From positions 44,905,729 to 44,969,728 of the forward strand of contig CP141133.1 in NCBI GenBank assembly GCA_035236585.1: a stretch of DNA of 64,000 bases, written 5' to 3'. Each line of letters starts with the position of its first letter. The stretch's first letter is position 1. Positions 36,001 through 48,560 of this stretch are shown piece after piece. The translations under genes and the position numbers were made by a program. The stretch comes from Warburgia ugandensis. Its lineage: Eukaryota > Streptophyta > Magnoliopsida > Canellales > Canellaceae. The notes beneath the pieces were generated by a model. It was not told the DNA's origin. It made no database searches and saw only the letters and a program-made list of their open reading frames with translations.

Positions 36001-37850
36001 ATAACTTCAAGTACATGGGTCTAGTGTAGCATAAACACCATAAGTACGAGTTGATCCATAGAGACTATTAATAAATGAATTTTAATAAAACCTAATTTAA
36101 TTACTTTAAACTAGCCAAATAATTTATTAAACTAAATTAATGAACTAGAAATGTTAAAAATTCTAGAAACACATAAAAATTCTAGAAATCAAACCCAAGC
36201 CTACGAATTTAAGATCCAATATATTAGAAATCAAATAGTCTTAGGACTAAGCTATCTAGGTTATTTTCACTCATGTAATTAGAAGCATGATGTTTCTAAT
36301 ACATAGGAGATAATTCTTTCAATGCTCTCCTTTTATGATTTTCTTAATCTTAGTTCACAGTTTGGTACTATACTCATTCAAAGCATTGCTGATCTTCTTA
36401 GGGCCCTGGCTATCAAAGATTCTCATATAGGCCCTCTTTCTTACTATACTATGTATCCCTTTATTTCAAGCAAACACGGAGTATGTGAGCTTAGATTACT
36501 ATAAACTAATATTAATACTAAGTATACTAAGTGTGTTTTAACCTCAGATGACTCATTCTTGAAACTATTTTATTCTAACATATATTTCATCTTAATGCCT
36601 AGGTGAACTAATTTAACACATAAACATAAAAGCATAAAGTAAATCTACAACTACTAAAGCAAGTAAATAACAACATAAGGGAAAGAACATATAACTGAAA
36701 GAGAAATAACTTTTATTACCAATGAAAGAAATTACGTCAAGAGATTTATAAAGGAAACAACAAAAGTAATAACAACTTAACCTATGAGTTAGAATGCATT
36801 TTCCCATAATTTTTTATGTGTCACTCAAATAGAACTTTCAGTGAATCCCGTTAACCCACAACTACCACCTTTCTTTCCCATTGATTTAAATCATGTAGTG
36901 TCACTCAACATAACCAAGGATGATCAACCACGTATGCTACAAACCACAAGATATGTGATTACACCTAAAAAGACTAGTTTGAGTGTAATACCAAGAGAGA
37001 CAAAGGGATTCAGAAAGGCCTGAAAATGAAAAAAAAAAACATGGAGAGATAAATAAATGGAATGATAGATGATAGAATGGAAGTGTATGGGGGTGAATTT
37101 TATATCCAGAAGATGAAGAGAAAATTTTAGAAAAATAAAACAAGATGGAAAAAGATTAAGACATGATAATGAACTAAAATTTGGTGCAAAAATGGGTGAA
37201 TAAAAAAATTGGCTAAAGATAGATTCTTTTTTATGAGATATCATGGATATGTTGATTATGGGATAGAGAGATTAATCTGTGAATTTCATGATGAAAGTAT
37301 AAGTAGAAAGAAAAATGAAAAATAAAATGGAGGAGAAAGGTAAAAAAATCCAGTAGAAAATACTAAAAAGAGAGTGTGAAAGGAATGAATGAATGAAAGG
37401 GTTAGGGAATGATTTTTAGGTAGATGTTTTAATGATTGATAGAGGATGATATGGAAGGTTAAATTTGTGAATTTTAAGTGGATCTAAGATGTAAAAAAAA
37501 AAAAAAAAACCGAAACACTGAAATGGAGGGTGCATGATGGAAGAATGAAACAAGCCCTTCTTACCTCTTCTCTTCTCCTTGGATATTCCTCCCTCTAGGA
37601 TGTTCTCACGTGGTGTTTGATCACTTTGTGTGGTCCTATAGGGTTGAGAAATCATCTCAATCCTCCCTTTTTCTTTCTCTTTTGTGTTGTGGAGCAAGGC
37701 AATGAACAATTGAGAATCACGTGTGTGTGTTTTTTCTTTTTCTTTTTGTATTTCACTTTGAAAAGGGTGGATAGGTGGAAGTTTACTATTGTGAACTTCC
37801 CTCCATCCTAATATTTTCTTGACCCTTATCTCTTTTTTCCCTCATCTTAT
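36001..37850. other. Unassigned AT-rich DNA
   Basis: No family or gene is recognised. The segment is rich in A on the plus strand, with runs such as A18 at 37493-37510. Small open frames at 36322-36504, 36613-36807, 36841-37244 and 37416-37811 lack motifs. A homopyrimidine/homopurine switch lies near 37700-37760. Confidence 0.35.
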
Positions 37851-38324
37851 TGATCAGTAGTCAATTTTGCATAAAAAAGTACCCAATTAGCGGTACATGT
37901 GTCATAGACTATAGGGAATTATTCTAAGGTTTTTCCAAAATTCGTGACACATGCATTTCTCAACTGATAATAAAAAAATTTGATATTTTGTAGGTGAAAA
38001 AGCTAAACCAGCATAAATATATGATACACCATAGCTTTCTATATACTAAGTAGCATTTTTTAATCTTTTATAGGTGTGAATAGAATGATCTAATAGTCTT
38101 AATTACTTTAGATGCTAACTGATGATTCAGATAAACCCAGAGAGTCGAGACCTACTTTCCATCATTTCAATGTTTAAGTAAAGGTCAGATCATTTCAGAG
38201 CAAGTAGATGAGTCCAATAGACCATTGATAGAACTCAAAGTGATTAAAAATTGGTCCATGCAAAAGGTAGTAGCATTCCATCACCTTTACATGTGATTTC
38301 AAGTCATGCAAGCCACTTGAGACA

Positions 38325-38329
38325 CATTA
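38325..38329. repeat. Target-site duplication of solo LTR, left
   Basis: CATTA, identical to 42671-42675. Confidence 0.9.
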
Positions 38330-38845
38330 TGTAATGACCCTGAAAATTCTGGGTTGGAATATTAGGTTATTGAAAATTCTCTTTTTATGGAGATTATATC
38401 ATGAATTAAAACATAGAAATTATGGATGTACTTGGAAAACTGATCGAAACAACATTAAGTACGTTCAATTCTGAGTTAAAATGAAAATTCCTTAATTTTC
38501 TCCATTTGGGGGTAAAATGGTAATTTTACCCATATTCCATATCTAAGAAATAAGACCTCAATATTTATTAAGTACTTAGAAATACGATTCCAATGCCACT
38601 AAGAACGCTCGATTCCGAGTTCGAACAAATATTGCCTATCATTCTCCAATTTTGGAGTTCAAAGGGCAAAAACGTCTTTTCACATAAAAGTGGGGCCCAC
38701 AAAGTGGGCCAACATTCTAGAAGCAACAATAATTGCTCAATGGCAGTGGAGAATGTAGTGGAGAATGGAGAATGCATTTGTAATAAAAATTTCTAAAGTA
38801 ATAAAATATCTTATCAAAATAAATGATAAAAAATTCAAATTTGGC

Positions 38846-38853
38846 TATAAATA
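38846..38853 (+). promoter_or_regulatory. Probable LTR TATA box
   Basis: TATAAATA within GGCTATAAATATG, about 515 bp into the LTR, followed about 90 bp later by a pyrimidine-rich stretch (ATCTCTCCCCAATCTC). A promoter is expected in the U3/R part of an LTR. Assigned by sequence and position only. Confidence 0.5.
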
Positions 38854-40489
38854 TGTCCCAAAAATGTCCAAAATTTTTTACAACCTTAACCATGAAATTT
38901 CCAAATCTTCCCTGGAATTTCAGCTCCAAATTCTCATTCATCTCTCCCCAATCTCTATTTTTCTTATTTCTCTCTCCTCTTTCTGAGTGGAACAAGAGAC
39001 CTAAATTCAATTAGGCACTCTGTTCCAGGTAGAATCTGATAAATTCCACCATCCATAACCTCCTATACTACAGTATATACAAAAGCCCCAAATCAATTTC
39101 AAGATCCAACGGTTCCAACAACAGAAAATCACAAAAACGGGGACAATCGGGCTATATTATCATCAACCAGTAATTCTCTCAAATTGAGCATCAAATATAT
39201 GTTTTTTCTCCAATCAGGTTGGTGGAACTACTTCCCATACATATTTATTATGGTTTAGTGTAATTTTTATTTTTCTGTAATTTAATTTGAATGAAAAATG
39301 GTAAAAATAAAGTAAATACTAGAGCCTTCAATTTATGGTGATAGAGAGCTCAGATGGAAATTCTGAGCTTCCCAATCGATCCAGAAGGGTCCAAAACCCC
39401 TAGGGTATAATTTTCAAGAAAATCTAGCAAGGGTTGGACCCTCAATTGAGAGAGATTAATTCTGCTAGGCCCAAATCAAATCTGGACCCTAGGAACGACT
39501 GTAAACTTCAATTTAAGATTGTGGAGTCATATGAACTCCAAATTGAGATTGGAAAGAAGCTATGGAAATCTTGTAATGTGTAGTTTCTAATGAAGTCATA
39601 ATATTTTTAAAAATTATTCCTGAATTATTCTGTATTTTGGAAATAAGTGTCTGATTTCTAAGATCTTCAAGATCTGAGGTGATCAAATTTTGGAAATTTA
39701 TTTTAATGATGATATAATACTATAATAAAGTAATATCTATGGTTAATTTGGACAGATCTGGGTTAAATTAGGGGATCTACCCTTTATGGTAAAAAAACCC
39801 TAAAAATACAAAGGGACCCACTTGATCAAAGAGATCAAGTATGATCAGATCCTTGGGATGGATTAAAGGGATGATATTATGATAGAATCTAGTTAGATCA
39901 TGGATGAAATGTGACAAAATCAAGTGGATATGATTTTTGGATCTGAATGGATTAAAAGCCCTAAAGGTAATTAAAACCCTTAATCTAAAGGAAAACACCT
40001 AAGATCTAATGGTTGGATCATATTTAAGGGTTTATAATAATCTTAATATAATAATTTTTAATTTTCTTTTATTAGATATAAAGGTGTAAATGTGATTTAT
40101 GTTCTAAGTTAGAAAGCATGATAGTGTAATCTTTAAATTTTAGTATGATATGCCCTAAATGAGTAATTTGTTAGTAGATTTGATTATCTTAGGATCATGA
40201 TAGTGTAAATTAGAGATTTAAACATGATTCTATTAAGATAGAAGTACAATTTTATGTATTTCATAACTTAGGATCATGTTAGTTTTATTTCACTAGCTTA
40301 AGTTACATTCATAGGAAGAATGTTAGTATATAGTTGCTAAACTTATATTTGATTTATGCTTTCAAGTTTATGATTTACTTATTGTCAAATTTTATTCAAT
40401 TGTTAAGTAGTTGTTAAGATATAAGGAGCATAAATCACCAAAAATGTAAACTAATGAAATATAGAGATTCATGGACAACTAAGATGAAT

Positions 40490-40930
40490 GAATGATTTTG
40501 ACTTAATAAGGGCTATAGTTAGTAGGACAATATAAGGAATGGTTTACCAATTCCTTGGCCCAAAGTAGGAAAATAATGAACATCCATGGATGACATTATG
40601 CATATCCATGGAAATTAATTAAAATCAATTAGAGAAAGGACTTAAGGTAAAGAGCTCATAGGAACCTTGTCAAAGGTTGAGCTAGTACCACTCCAGTGGA
40701 CTCTGAACATTGCGGTTATAGGGGTATACAAGAGCTAAGTGCTTTTCCCTCACCTCCCATTAACGTAAGAGCGGTTTAAATGCCTACTTACATGAGGGTT
40801 GTATTAACCACTTTTTGAGTAGACTTTAACTGGTAAGTACTAGTCATCCTGAAATAAGGAGGAGTTATCTAGTGATAGGAAGAAATAAATTATCTTCAAC
40901 CAAGTAAGACACTAACTGGTTGAATAATAA
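40490..40930 (+). other. Shared leader module inside the solo LTR
   Basis: The tracts AAAGAGCTCATAGGAACCTT, CTCCAGTGGACTCTGAACAT, GGGGTATACAAGAGC, TAAATGCCTACTTACATGAG, GTTGTATTAACCACTTT and AATAAGGAGGAGTTATCTAG match 62740-63000 in order and spacing. The rest of this LTR does not resemble family 1. Confidence 0.8.
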
Positions 40931-42225
40931 TAAGAACATAAAAACATAGCAAATTATCTAACCCTAATAAAAATAGTAAGTGAGATAAGGATGATCAAAC
41001 AAGATGAGATCTTGTATGATAAAAAACTATAAGGAAAAAGAAACATCAATGTAAATTAGATTGTTATGTATGATATAGATAGTATTTGTATAGATGATAT
41101 TAAACCCATGGATATATGATATTCAAGGAAGAATGATTCAGATCATCCTACATAAGGATGATCAAAAGACCATGTAGTATGTACCCTTGATTAGAAAAAT
41201 GACATTATACATATGACTTGACAGATATATGTTGATCGAGATTATGGCAGATTTCAAGGAGTAAGAATACCTTATTGAGGTAGGTGGATTATTAAGAATG
41301 CCTTTACATGAAGATACATACATGATCTTATGTTTTGAAGTATTGACATGTATGATACCAATATATTAAGGTAAATACCTCAAATTGAAATATGATCCAA
41401 CCAAATGATGAGGAAAATAAGTATTAAATGGTCAAGTTGAGATTTGAGAATAACCCTAAGTGAATAGGAACGTAGAAAATATTCCAGTCCTAGATAAACA
41501 GACAGATAGTCTGATATATATAAGTATTATTTTACATACAAGCTTGGAGGCTTGTGGTTTTGTTTTAAACAGGCATAGGCCTGGGGATGCTATGCTAAGA
41601 GAGTTAAGAGGATTTGGCCACCCACTCTCTGAAACTTGATGATATTGAATACCAAGCCTAAGTAAGGCTAAAAGTCGGGTGTGGCATTTATGGGAAGGCC
41701 ACCACTGTGACAGCCATGGTCCTGCCATATGGACATGGATATTGTAATTTCCACTGAGAATGGTATAAGTGGATTATTGAACAGTTATCTGGGCTCGCTG
41801 TACGGATCAGACTGCAAGCATAGTAGTCCTTGATTATTTTGCATTATGATGCATAAGAAATTGGCATAATGAAATGCCTTAAGGGATGGCATGATGAAAT
41901 GCCAAGTAATTATATATTACCAATATTTTTCCCAAGAAGGGAAAATCCTAGTATAGTAACTAGCTGAGATACAAATCTCCTATAATGAAAGGAGTTGATC
42001 AGCTTTGTATGGAAATGATTATTGATTATTTTTACAATTTTAATGGATTTGTCCTTATATACTATGTATGTATAAAGGTGAACACAATTGACAAGGAAAT
42101 GAGATGTTCATATCAATAATAGTGGTCTATGAATGTGTTTATGATAGAATGAATTATGGGACAAGTGAATATTGAGATTTTACTGTCAATAACTTACATT
42201 CTTATCCCCTACCAAGCATAGCTTG

Positions 42226-42265
42226 CTGATATATTGTAAATGTTCGAATGTTTACAATATCTCAG
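42226..42265. repeat. Palindrome in the solo LTR
   Basis: Arms ATATTGTAAA (42231-42240) and TTTACAATAT (42251-42260) extend to 15 bp with one mismatch. The loop is TGTTCGAATG, itself partly palindromic (TTCGAA). It is the counterpart of 5381-5418. Confidence 0.88.
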
Positions 42266-42670
42266 ATACAGAGAAGGAGACTTAGGAGCTCAAGACTTGA
42301 AGAACTATTGAAGAATAAGTAATAAGGGTATATCCCTTGAAACATTATATTGAGCGCATATATTGTATTTAGAACTTTGTAATTTGAATTGTGTATTTGG
42401 TCAAGTATTGTAAGGATACAATGGGTTGTGTACTGTGAACCACTGGATGGATTCTGGAAGTTTAATAAAATCATATTCCTTCAATGGATTTTTATTTTGT
42501 ACACAAATTGTACTTATGTTATGTATGAAGTGGTGACTTGGGTTTTCAAAACAAGTTTTAAAATAAAAGAATTTCCGCTGCTTTGTTTTGCAAAATTTTT
42601 TTACTGAGGGGACGCCCTTGCCTTTGAAAAATATATTATAAAATGTGTTTCAAAAACCCGAGTCGTCACA

Positions 42671-42675
42671 CATTA
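42671..42675. repeat. Target-site duplication of solo LTR, right
   Basis: CATTA, matching 38325-38329. Confidence 0.9.
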
Positions 42676-43146
42676 GTTATATTAGAGACATGAAATAATG
42701 GCTAGGAGAAGCCAAGCCATGTGAGACATGAGGCTAGGATGCAAGACAGTGAAGCCATCAAGTCAGAAGGTAAGACGCAAGCCAATGAGTCCACCAAGTC
42801 AAAAGCCAAGAAGTCAAGCCATCTACAAACAAGATACATGGCACACATTTTGAAGAGTTACATGCAATTTTCCACTTGCAAAAAACTTTTTTTTAAAGAG
42901 GAAAAAATTAGGAAACAAGTGGACTTATCAACAAGGAAAAGATGCATGCTAAGTAGACCAATCATAGAAGAGACCCCACCCTTTAAACTTTCCTTCTCTT
43001 TCAACCCAATGTGATATACTTAGGAAAGAGAAACATGCAAAAAGTTGGTGCAGTTTCTACTTCCTAAGTTCCCTTCCTTATCCAACCATCTTTCCTAATC
43101 CTTATCCCCTCTTTTTTCTCTTTCTTATGTTAGAAATTAGTAAGGA

Positions 43147-43148
<2 letters not shown>

Positions 43149-43222
<74 letters not shown>
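43149..43222. repeat. (GT)n microsatellite
   Basis: About 37 uninterrupted GT dinucleotides within the 5' LTR. Cys-Val and His-Thr repeat frames on the two strands are translations of this tract only. Confidence 0.98.
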
Positions 43223-43226
<4 letters not shown>

Positions 43227-44588
43227 ATACATATATGGGAAAATTGTGCAGAAGAGGAGAGATTTTTGTACACATCTTTCATTGGAAGATCTTGTATGCA
43301 AGTTCCTTAAAGCTTTATATGCAATTTTCTTAAGTTCTTTTCTACACATTCTTCTTTTCCTTAGAGTTAGTTCTTAAAGGATTTCTACACACTTGTCTTT
43401 AGAGCCTTTACATGTAACTTTGCCCCATAAGCTTCTCCTCTTTCAAGTTTTATTCCTTTGATTCATATGCACATCTCTTGGGTACTCTTCCATGGTGTTT
43501 TGCTTCCATTTATGCTCTAATTCATTGCATCCAAAGGCCATCAATCTCTTGCAGTGATAGCCAAAAGAAAGTGGTCCTTGGATCATCTTTTCAAGCAATC
43601 AATCAAGGTTAGTGGTTCTTGTTTTTCTTGAGATGTTAACTTTAGATTTCTCCTTATTCTTTCTAGTTATCAGTGTTCATCATCTTCTTTTTAGCCTTTA
43701 GGATTCATTCCTAGGTTTTCTTCATTCTCCCTTTGATTCTCTCTTTTGGTTCACACACATGAACATTAATGGTAGCCATTGATGAATGATATATGGATGA
43801 CATGAGATATGGAATTTTTAAGTCAAAGTAATTTATTTTCAAAGTTATTGTATGTTGTGCACTTCTCTTATAATGTTTTCCATGCAATAAGCAAGTTTAG
43901 TCCTTTGTGCCTCTATCATGTATGCTTCATTATTATTTATTGATCATGTTAGATGGATGTTTAAAATTTGTAATATTCATTGAGCATGTTTAGATTAGAT
44001 CTTAATCTTTTGGAAGTTTCTAATTTCAATTTTAGAAGTTTTATTTGTAGAAAGTTCTAATTTCAAGTTTTTGAATGGTCATTCTTCTTTAGCAAGTAAG
44101 CATCTTTAGGAAGTTTCTTTAAGATTAGTTGCATGTTAGAAGTGTATTTTTAGGAAGTTTCATGTTTAGAAAGTTTCTAATTCTATTTTTTTATGAAGTT
44201 TTCATTTAGAGAAAGTTTCTAAGTTGTAATTTAGTAAGTTCATTCTAGATTTAGGTTTCTAAGTTTATCCATATTTGTAGTCTAGCATTAGTTTCCTTTC
44301 TCAAATGATTTTTAGTTATAGAAGTTTATAATTCCCTATTTTGGAAGTTTATAATTCCTTTCTCCTTTAGTTTTAGTTTTTAATTTTATGGATGTTTTTA
44401 ATTCCATGTTCTTTTAATTCCTAGAGTAAATCTAAGTACAATCTTTCTTTGGCCAGGTTAATTAATCTAAATAAACTCCTATTTCGTACCAATTTATTAG
44501 ATCCCTCATGTTATCAACCACATTTGTGTAACGTCATACTACTTTGATTGATGCACTTGTGAGTACTTATTAGAAGACATTAAGTTTT

Positions 44589-44606
44589 TGGCACTATAGA
44601 TAGGAA
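44589..44606 (+). promoter_or_regulatory. Primer-binding site, tRNA-Asp type, strongly decayed
   Basis: TGGCACTATAGATAGGAA follows the LTR end (AAGTTTT). Only the TGGC start and scattered positions match the tRNA-Asp complement. Placement at the LTR boundary, as in the copy at 61909, supports the call. Confidence 0.5.
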
Positions 44607-44636
44607 TCACATTTAGTTAGGTTTGCATCATAGTGT

Positions 44637-46300
44637 GTGCATGGCCATCGATCTCAAAACAAAAAATTAGGACCATTTGATTTTGAGATTGAACATACCC
44701 TCAAACATGGGTTAAGAGAAAGAATACTTAACCCCATGGCAAACCCAGCTGTAGTTGAAGCCAAGGCCATAGAAGACTTTTATGTGCCATTGCAATTAAA
44801 CACTCCCTCAACCATCGCATTGCCACCTTTCAATTGTAGACTATTTTGAGCCAAAAACTACAGTCATTTAGTTGCTCCCATCTTATAAGGGTCCAAAGAG
44901 AGGATCTAGACCTACACATCAAGGAATTCCTTGATATATGTGCCACATTCAAGTCTTGAAACTTTTTGAATGATTCCCTTAGACTTAGGTTGTTTCCATT
45001 CTCCTTAAAGACAAGGCCAACTCTTGGCTAAATTCATTAGAGGTTGGTTCCATTACCACAAGGGACCAATTATATAAATAAAAAGAATCTGAATAAGTTC
45101 TTCCTCATACATAAAACCATTGACATCTATAGGTAAATCATAAATTTCAAAATAGTGAGAAGATGAACAATACTATGAGGAAGAACTTTTATGAAGTGGC
45201 AGCAAGTTTATTACTTTTATGAAGCACTTACACCTCAAAACAGAAGAATGGTAGGTGTTGCTAATCAAGGGGCCCTCATAACTAAAAATGAGATAGAGGC
45301 CTTAGAATTCTTTGAGACCTTAGCTGAAAATTCCCAACAATGGGATTATTTAAATTGACAAGATCGAAGTTTCTAGCCTCAAAAGAAAGGAGGCCTCCCT
45401 AGATGTGTCAAACAAACTTGATTCCTTGGCACAATGAATGGACAAGTTTGATATCATATTCCAAAGTATTGATGCCTTCATGGCTATAAGTTCCTCCATG
45501 AAACCTCCATAAGAGGTTTGTTCTACTTGTTCCAACATGTCACACTTATCATCAACTTGTCCATCAAATAATGTTTACCCTAAATTTCATTTCAAATAAG
45601 TGAATTCTATGAATGCATGTCATAATCTTAACAAAAACCCTTACTCTGAGACCTACAATCTAGTATGGGATAGGCATCCTAATTCCTCATGGTCAAAGAA
45701 CACTCATCAGGGAGGTCCATTTATGAACCCCCTGCTCAAAATTTCCCTAGAGCTTTAGTTTCGTAATGGCCTCCTGGTTTTCAACAATTTTCGTAGCAAA
45801 CAAATAAACCAATAATGAAATTTGTAGGTGTTTATAGAGAAAACATTTAAACATTAGGATGAGACTAGACAAGCCATAACCCATCTCCAGAATAAGAGTC
45901 AACAGAACTCCAATGTTAATTCCCAAGCTATTGCTAAACTAGAAATGCAAATGAGTTAGTTATCTACTGCCCTTAATGAAAGAGATAAGGGAACATTCCC
46001 TAGTCAACTAATCCTAACCCTTAGGGGATAATTTGAAAAAGGAACCATCTCTAATTCACAAAGACTACATGAGCAAGCCAAATCCATAACTACCTTTAAG
46101 AGTGGCCATCAAATAGACAACAAAGTAGGGCCAACAAAAATAAATTAGTGGAGAATGACTAAGACACAACCAAGGAGAAGGAGAAGGGACAAAAATCTCC
46201 AACTCCCTCTGAACCCATAGTGGTGGCACCTTATATGCCTAAGGCCCCATTCCTCAGCTTTTGAACCATAAAAAAAAAGGGACCAACTTTCATGAGATAA
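44637..46300 (+). pseudogene. gag remnant of the large family-1 element
   Basis: Matches the gag at 63140-64000. Legible pieces: AKAIEDFYVPLQLNTPSTIALPP (44760-44835, given as the conserved segment around FYVPLQ), a degenerate capsid-like stretch from 44890 to 45100, YEALTPQNRRMVG (about 45215-45260), EALEFFETLAENSQQW (about 45295-45345), and NPYSETYNLVW (about 45640), where the nucleocapsid-proximal part should be. The wording is that of the plant retrotransposon gag family (PF03732-type capsid). The region between 45100 and 45170 appears shortened compared with the copy at 63540-63720. Gag packages element RNA into virus-like particles. Multiple stops and frameshifts; not functional. Confidence 0.8.
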
Positions 46301-46489
46301 TGGATGTATTCAAACATGTCTAGATCAATATTCTATTGCTTAATGCAATTAAGGATATCCTTGCCTATGCTAAGTTCCTCAAAGAGCTCTGCATATAAAA
46401 GCACAAGCTAAATGTGCAAAAGAAAGCCTTCCTCACCAAGTAAGTGAGCTTTTTGCTTCAGCACAATACCCCTTCAAAGTTTAGATATC

Positions 46490-47100
46490 CATGCTATCCT
46501 ATTATCTCAGTTCTTATTGGAGACTACGTCATTGATAGGTCACTATTATATTTAGGGGTTAGTATGAACCTGTTGTCGTAGTATGTTTACATGCAACTTG
46601 GGCTCAGTGAATTAAAACTAACCAACACCACATTATAGCTTGCAGATAGATCGGGTGAAATTTCACATGGAATGGTTGAAAATGTCCTGATACAGGTGGA
46701 CTAGTTTTATTTTCCCTTTGATTTCATTGTCTTGGACACCCAACCTGTATCAAACCCTAGATCTTGGTTATTCATAGATGTCCATTTTGGCAATGTCCAA
46801 CATCATCATCAACTATATTATGGTTGTGATGAAACTTTCTTTTGGTGACATGGAAGTGAAATTTAATGTGTTTAATGTCAATCATCAACATATAGACCTT
46901 GATTATTCTTTCATAGTCAACATGATTCAAGGTTTAATTCCATATGCTTTTCCACTGCACTCTACCCTAGATCCACTTGAGGCCTGTCTTGCACATTTTC
47001 ATCCAGATTTTGACATAGACCGATCCATAGATGAAGTGAATTCTCTCTTCGATGCTACACCAATCATGGATACCTCTAAATGGGGACCTTAAGTGGAACC
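46490..47100 (+). pseudogene. Protease and linker remnant
   Basis: Between gag and RT the text reads YPIISVLIGDYVIDRSLLYLGVSMNLL (aspartic protease core region, about 46497-46577) and then LADRSGEISHGMVENVLIQVD. Retroviral-type aspartic proteases need a D-S/T/L-G-A core; here the catalytic Asp is replaced by Tyr (LYLGVS). A linker follows, HPDFDIDRSIDEVNSLF (about 47000-47060), open at 46778-47092. Role in the intact family: cleavage of the gag-pol polyprotein. Confidence 0.65.
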
Positions 47101-48110
47101 TCTTCCCCTATCCAAATCTATTCCTATACCCTCAATTGATTAACCACCCGCTTTGGTTCTAAAACCATTTCTTGATAACTTGAAATATTCTTACTTAGGA
47201 CATGTTCCTTTCCTATGATCATTGCTGCAAATCTCAGTCAAGAATAGGAAGGAAAGCTACTCAATGTTCTACATGAACATAAGACATCTTTGGGGTGGAC
47301 TATAGCAGACATAAAAGGGATTAGCCCTACTATGTGTATGCATTGAATTCATCTCAAATAAAATGCTAAACCATATCGGGAAACATAGAGAAGGTTTAAC
47401 CCCAACATGCTCAAACTATTGAATGTTGGTGTAACATATTCTATATCTGATAGCACTTAGATCAATTCAGTTCACGTTGTAATTAATAAATCCAAAGTCA
47501 TAGTAATTGACAATGAGGATAACAAACTAATTTCCACTAGCATGACCACCAGATGGAGAGGTTGTATTTATTACCACAAACTAAACTCAATCATGAGGAA
47601 AAATCAATTTTCCTCTTCCTTTTATTGACCAAATGCTGGGAAGTTTAGCCAACCATAAATATTATTGCTTTCTTGATGGTTTCTTCTGGTTATAACCAAA
47701 TCTCCATAGCACCTAAGGACCAAGAGAAGACTAACTTCACCAACCCTTTGGGGACCTTTGCCTACCATTGTATGCCCTTTGAATTGGGTAATGCTCCAGC
47801 TAATTCCCAAAGGTGTATGCTAAGAATTTTTTCAATATGGTGGACAGGTTCTTAGAAGTGTTCATGGATGATTTTTTATTATTTGGACCATCTTTCAATG
47901 AATGCATGCACCACCTTAAGTTAGTTCTTGCTAAGTGTTAGGAGAAAATTTTAATGCTTAATTGGGAGAAATGCTACTTTATGGTGACAAGTGGCATTTC
48001 TTTTGGGCACATGATCTCAGCTAATGGGATAGAGGTTGATAAAGCCAAGGTAGATCTATTAAAGATTTTAGTAAAATCTTTGGACCCTTAGCAACTTTCT
48101 TGCTAATGAG
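47101..48110 (+). pseudogene. Reverse transcriptase remnant (Ty3/gypsy)
   Basis: Reads LKYSYLGHVPFL, then GWTIADIKGISPTMCMH (47290-47343), a basic RRFNPNM segment, TRWRGCIYYHKLN (where the CIDYRKLN block is expected, Asp changed to Tyr), SGYNQISIAPKDQEKTNF (about 47683-47735), GTFAYHCMPFELGNAPA (about 47749-47800) and FMDDF at 47861-47875, the catalytic Y/F-x-D-D box, still intact. LKLVLAKC and VDKAKVDL follow. Block order and wording are typical of Ty3/gypsy Athila/Tat elements. There are many stops and several frameshifts between blocks. It would copy element RNA into DNA in intact relatives. Confidence 0.9.
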
Positions 48111-48129
48111 GTTACATTTAACTTTAATA

Positions 48130-48560
48130 AAGACCACTCGTGAGCTTTTGAGTAGCTCAAAGTAGAATTAACCTCTGCTTCCATTTTTCAACCACCTGAT
48201 TGGAGGGCACCATTGAAATTATGTGTGATGCCTCTAATTGTGCAATGGGTGCTATTTGGGGCAACGTACAGATAAACTTCCCCATGTGATCTACCATGCC
48301 AATAGAACATTAAATATGCACAACTCAACTATTCAACTATGGAGAATGACTTGCTAATGGTTGTGTTTGTCTTAGACAAATTCAGGTCCTAGCTTTTAGG
48401 GCCTAAAGTTATCATCTATTCTAACCATGCCACCTTGAAGTAACTTCTTTCCAAGAAGGATTCTAAAACTAGGACATTAAATGGATTCTATTGCTACAGG
48501 AGTTTGATATTAAGAGTCGTGGTAAGAAATGCTCCTAGCAAATCATTTCTCTAGGCTAAT
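48130..48560 (+). pseudogene. RNase H remnant
   Basis: Follows RT directly. Legible in shifting frames: FQPPDWRAPLKL, CDASNCAMGA-like text at about 48220-48250, TLNMHNSTIQLWRMTC-like text, LDKFRS, and SNHATLK at about 48420-48440. These are the DAS, NY..EKE and SDH..L blocks of gypsy RNase H, with substitutions. A stop-rich remnant. Confidence 0.75.

Larger units (their letters stand above)
38330..42670 (+). mobile_element. 4,341-bp solo LTR of a TGTAATGACCC-type gypsy element
   Basis: Starts TGTAATGACCCTGAAAATTC and ends AACCCGAGTCGTCACA, giving imperfect inverted termini (TGTrAyGACyC). It is flanked by a perfect 5-bp CATTA duplication and lies inside a family-1 LTR. There is no primer site or gene inside, so this is a solo LTR left by recombination. 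A TATA-like box, TATAAATA, at 38846-38853 followed by a C/T-rich stretch suggests plus orientation. It contains a palindrome at about 42226-42265 and, oddly, a module shared with family-1 leaders (40490-40930). The open frames within it are short and overlap on both strands. Confidence 0.9.
37851..44582 (+). repeat. 5' LTR, split by a nested solo LTR
   Basis: Begins TGATCAGTAGTCAATTTTGC and proceeds as family 1 to 38329; it resumes at 42676 after the nested element. It then carries the AAGCCA-rich part (42700-42830), a GT microsatellite (43149-43222), the stem-loop (43545-43568), TTTAGAAAGTTTCTAA words (44030-44340) and the end before the primer site. Without the insert it is about 2.39 kb, like its relatives. 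The GC-rich boxes seen in other copies are missing or unclear here. Confidence 0.85.

Noticed and set aside
38568..39014. Overlapping frames on both strands near the TATA box
   Set aside because: Short, mutually overlapping and without motifs; the position inside a solo LTR argues for non-coding DNA.
43127..43377. Cys-Val and His-Thr repeat proteins on both strands
   Set aside because: Translations of a GT microsatellite.
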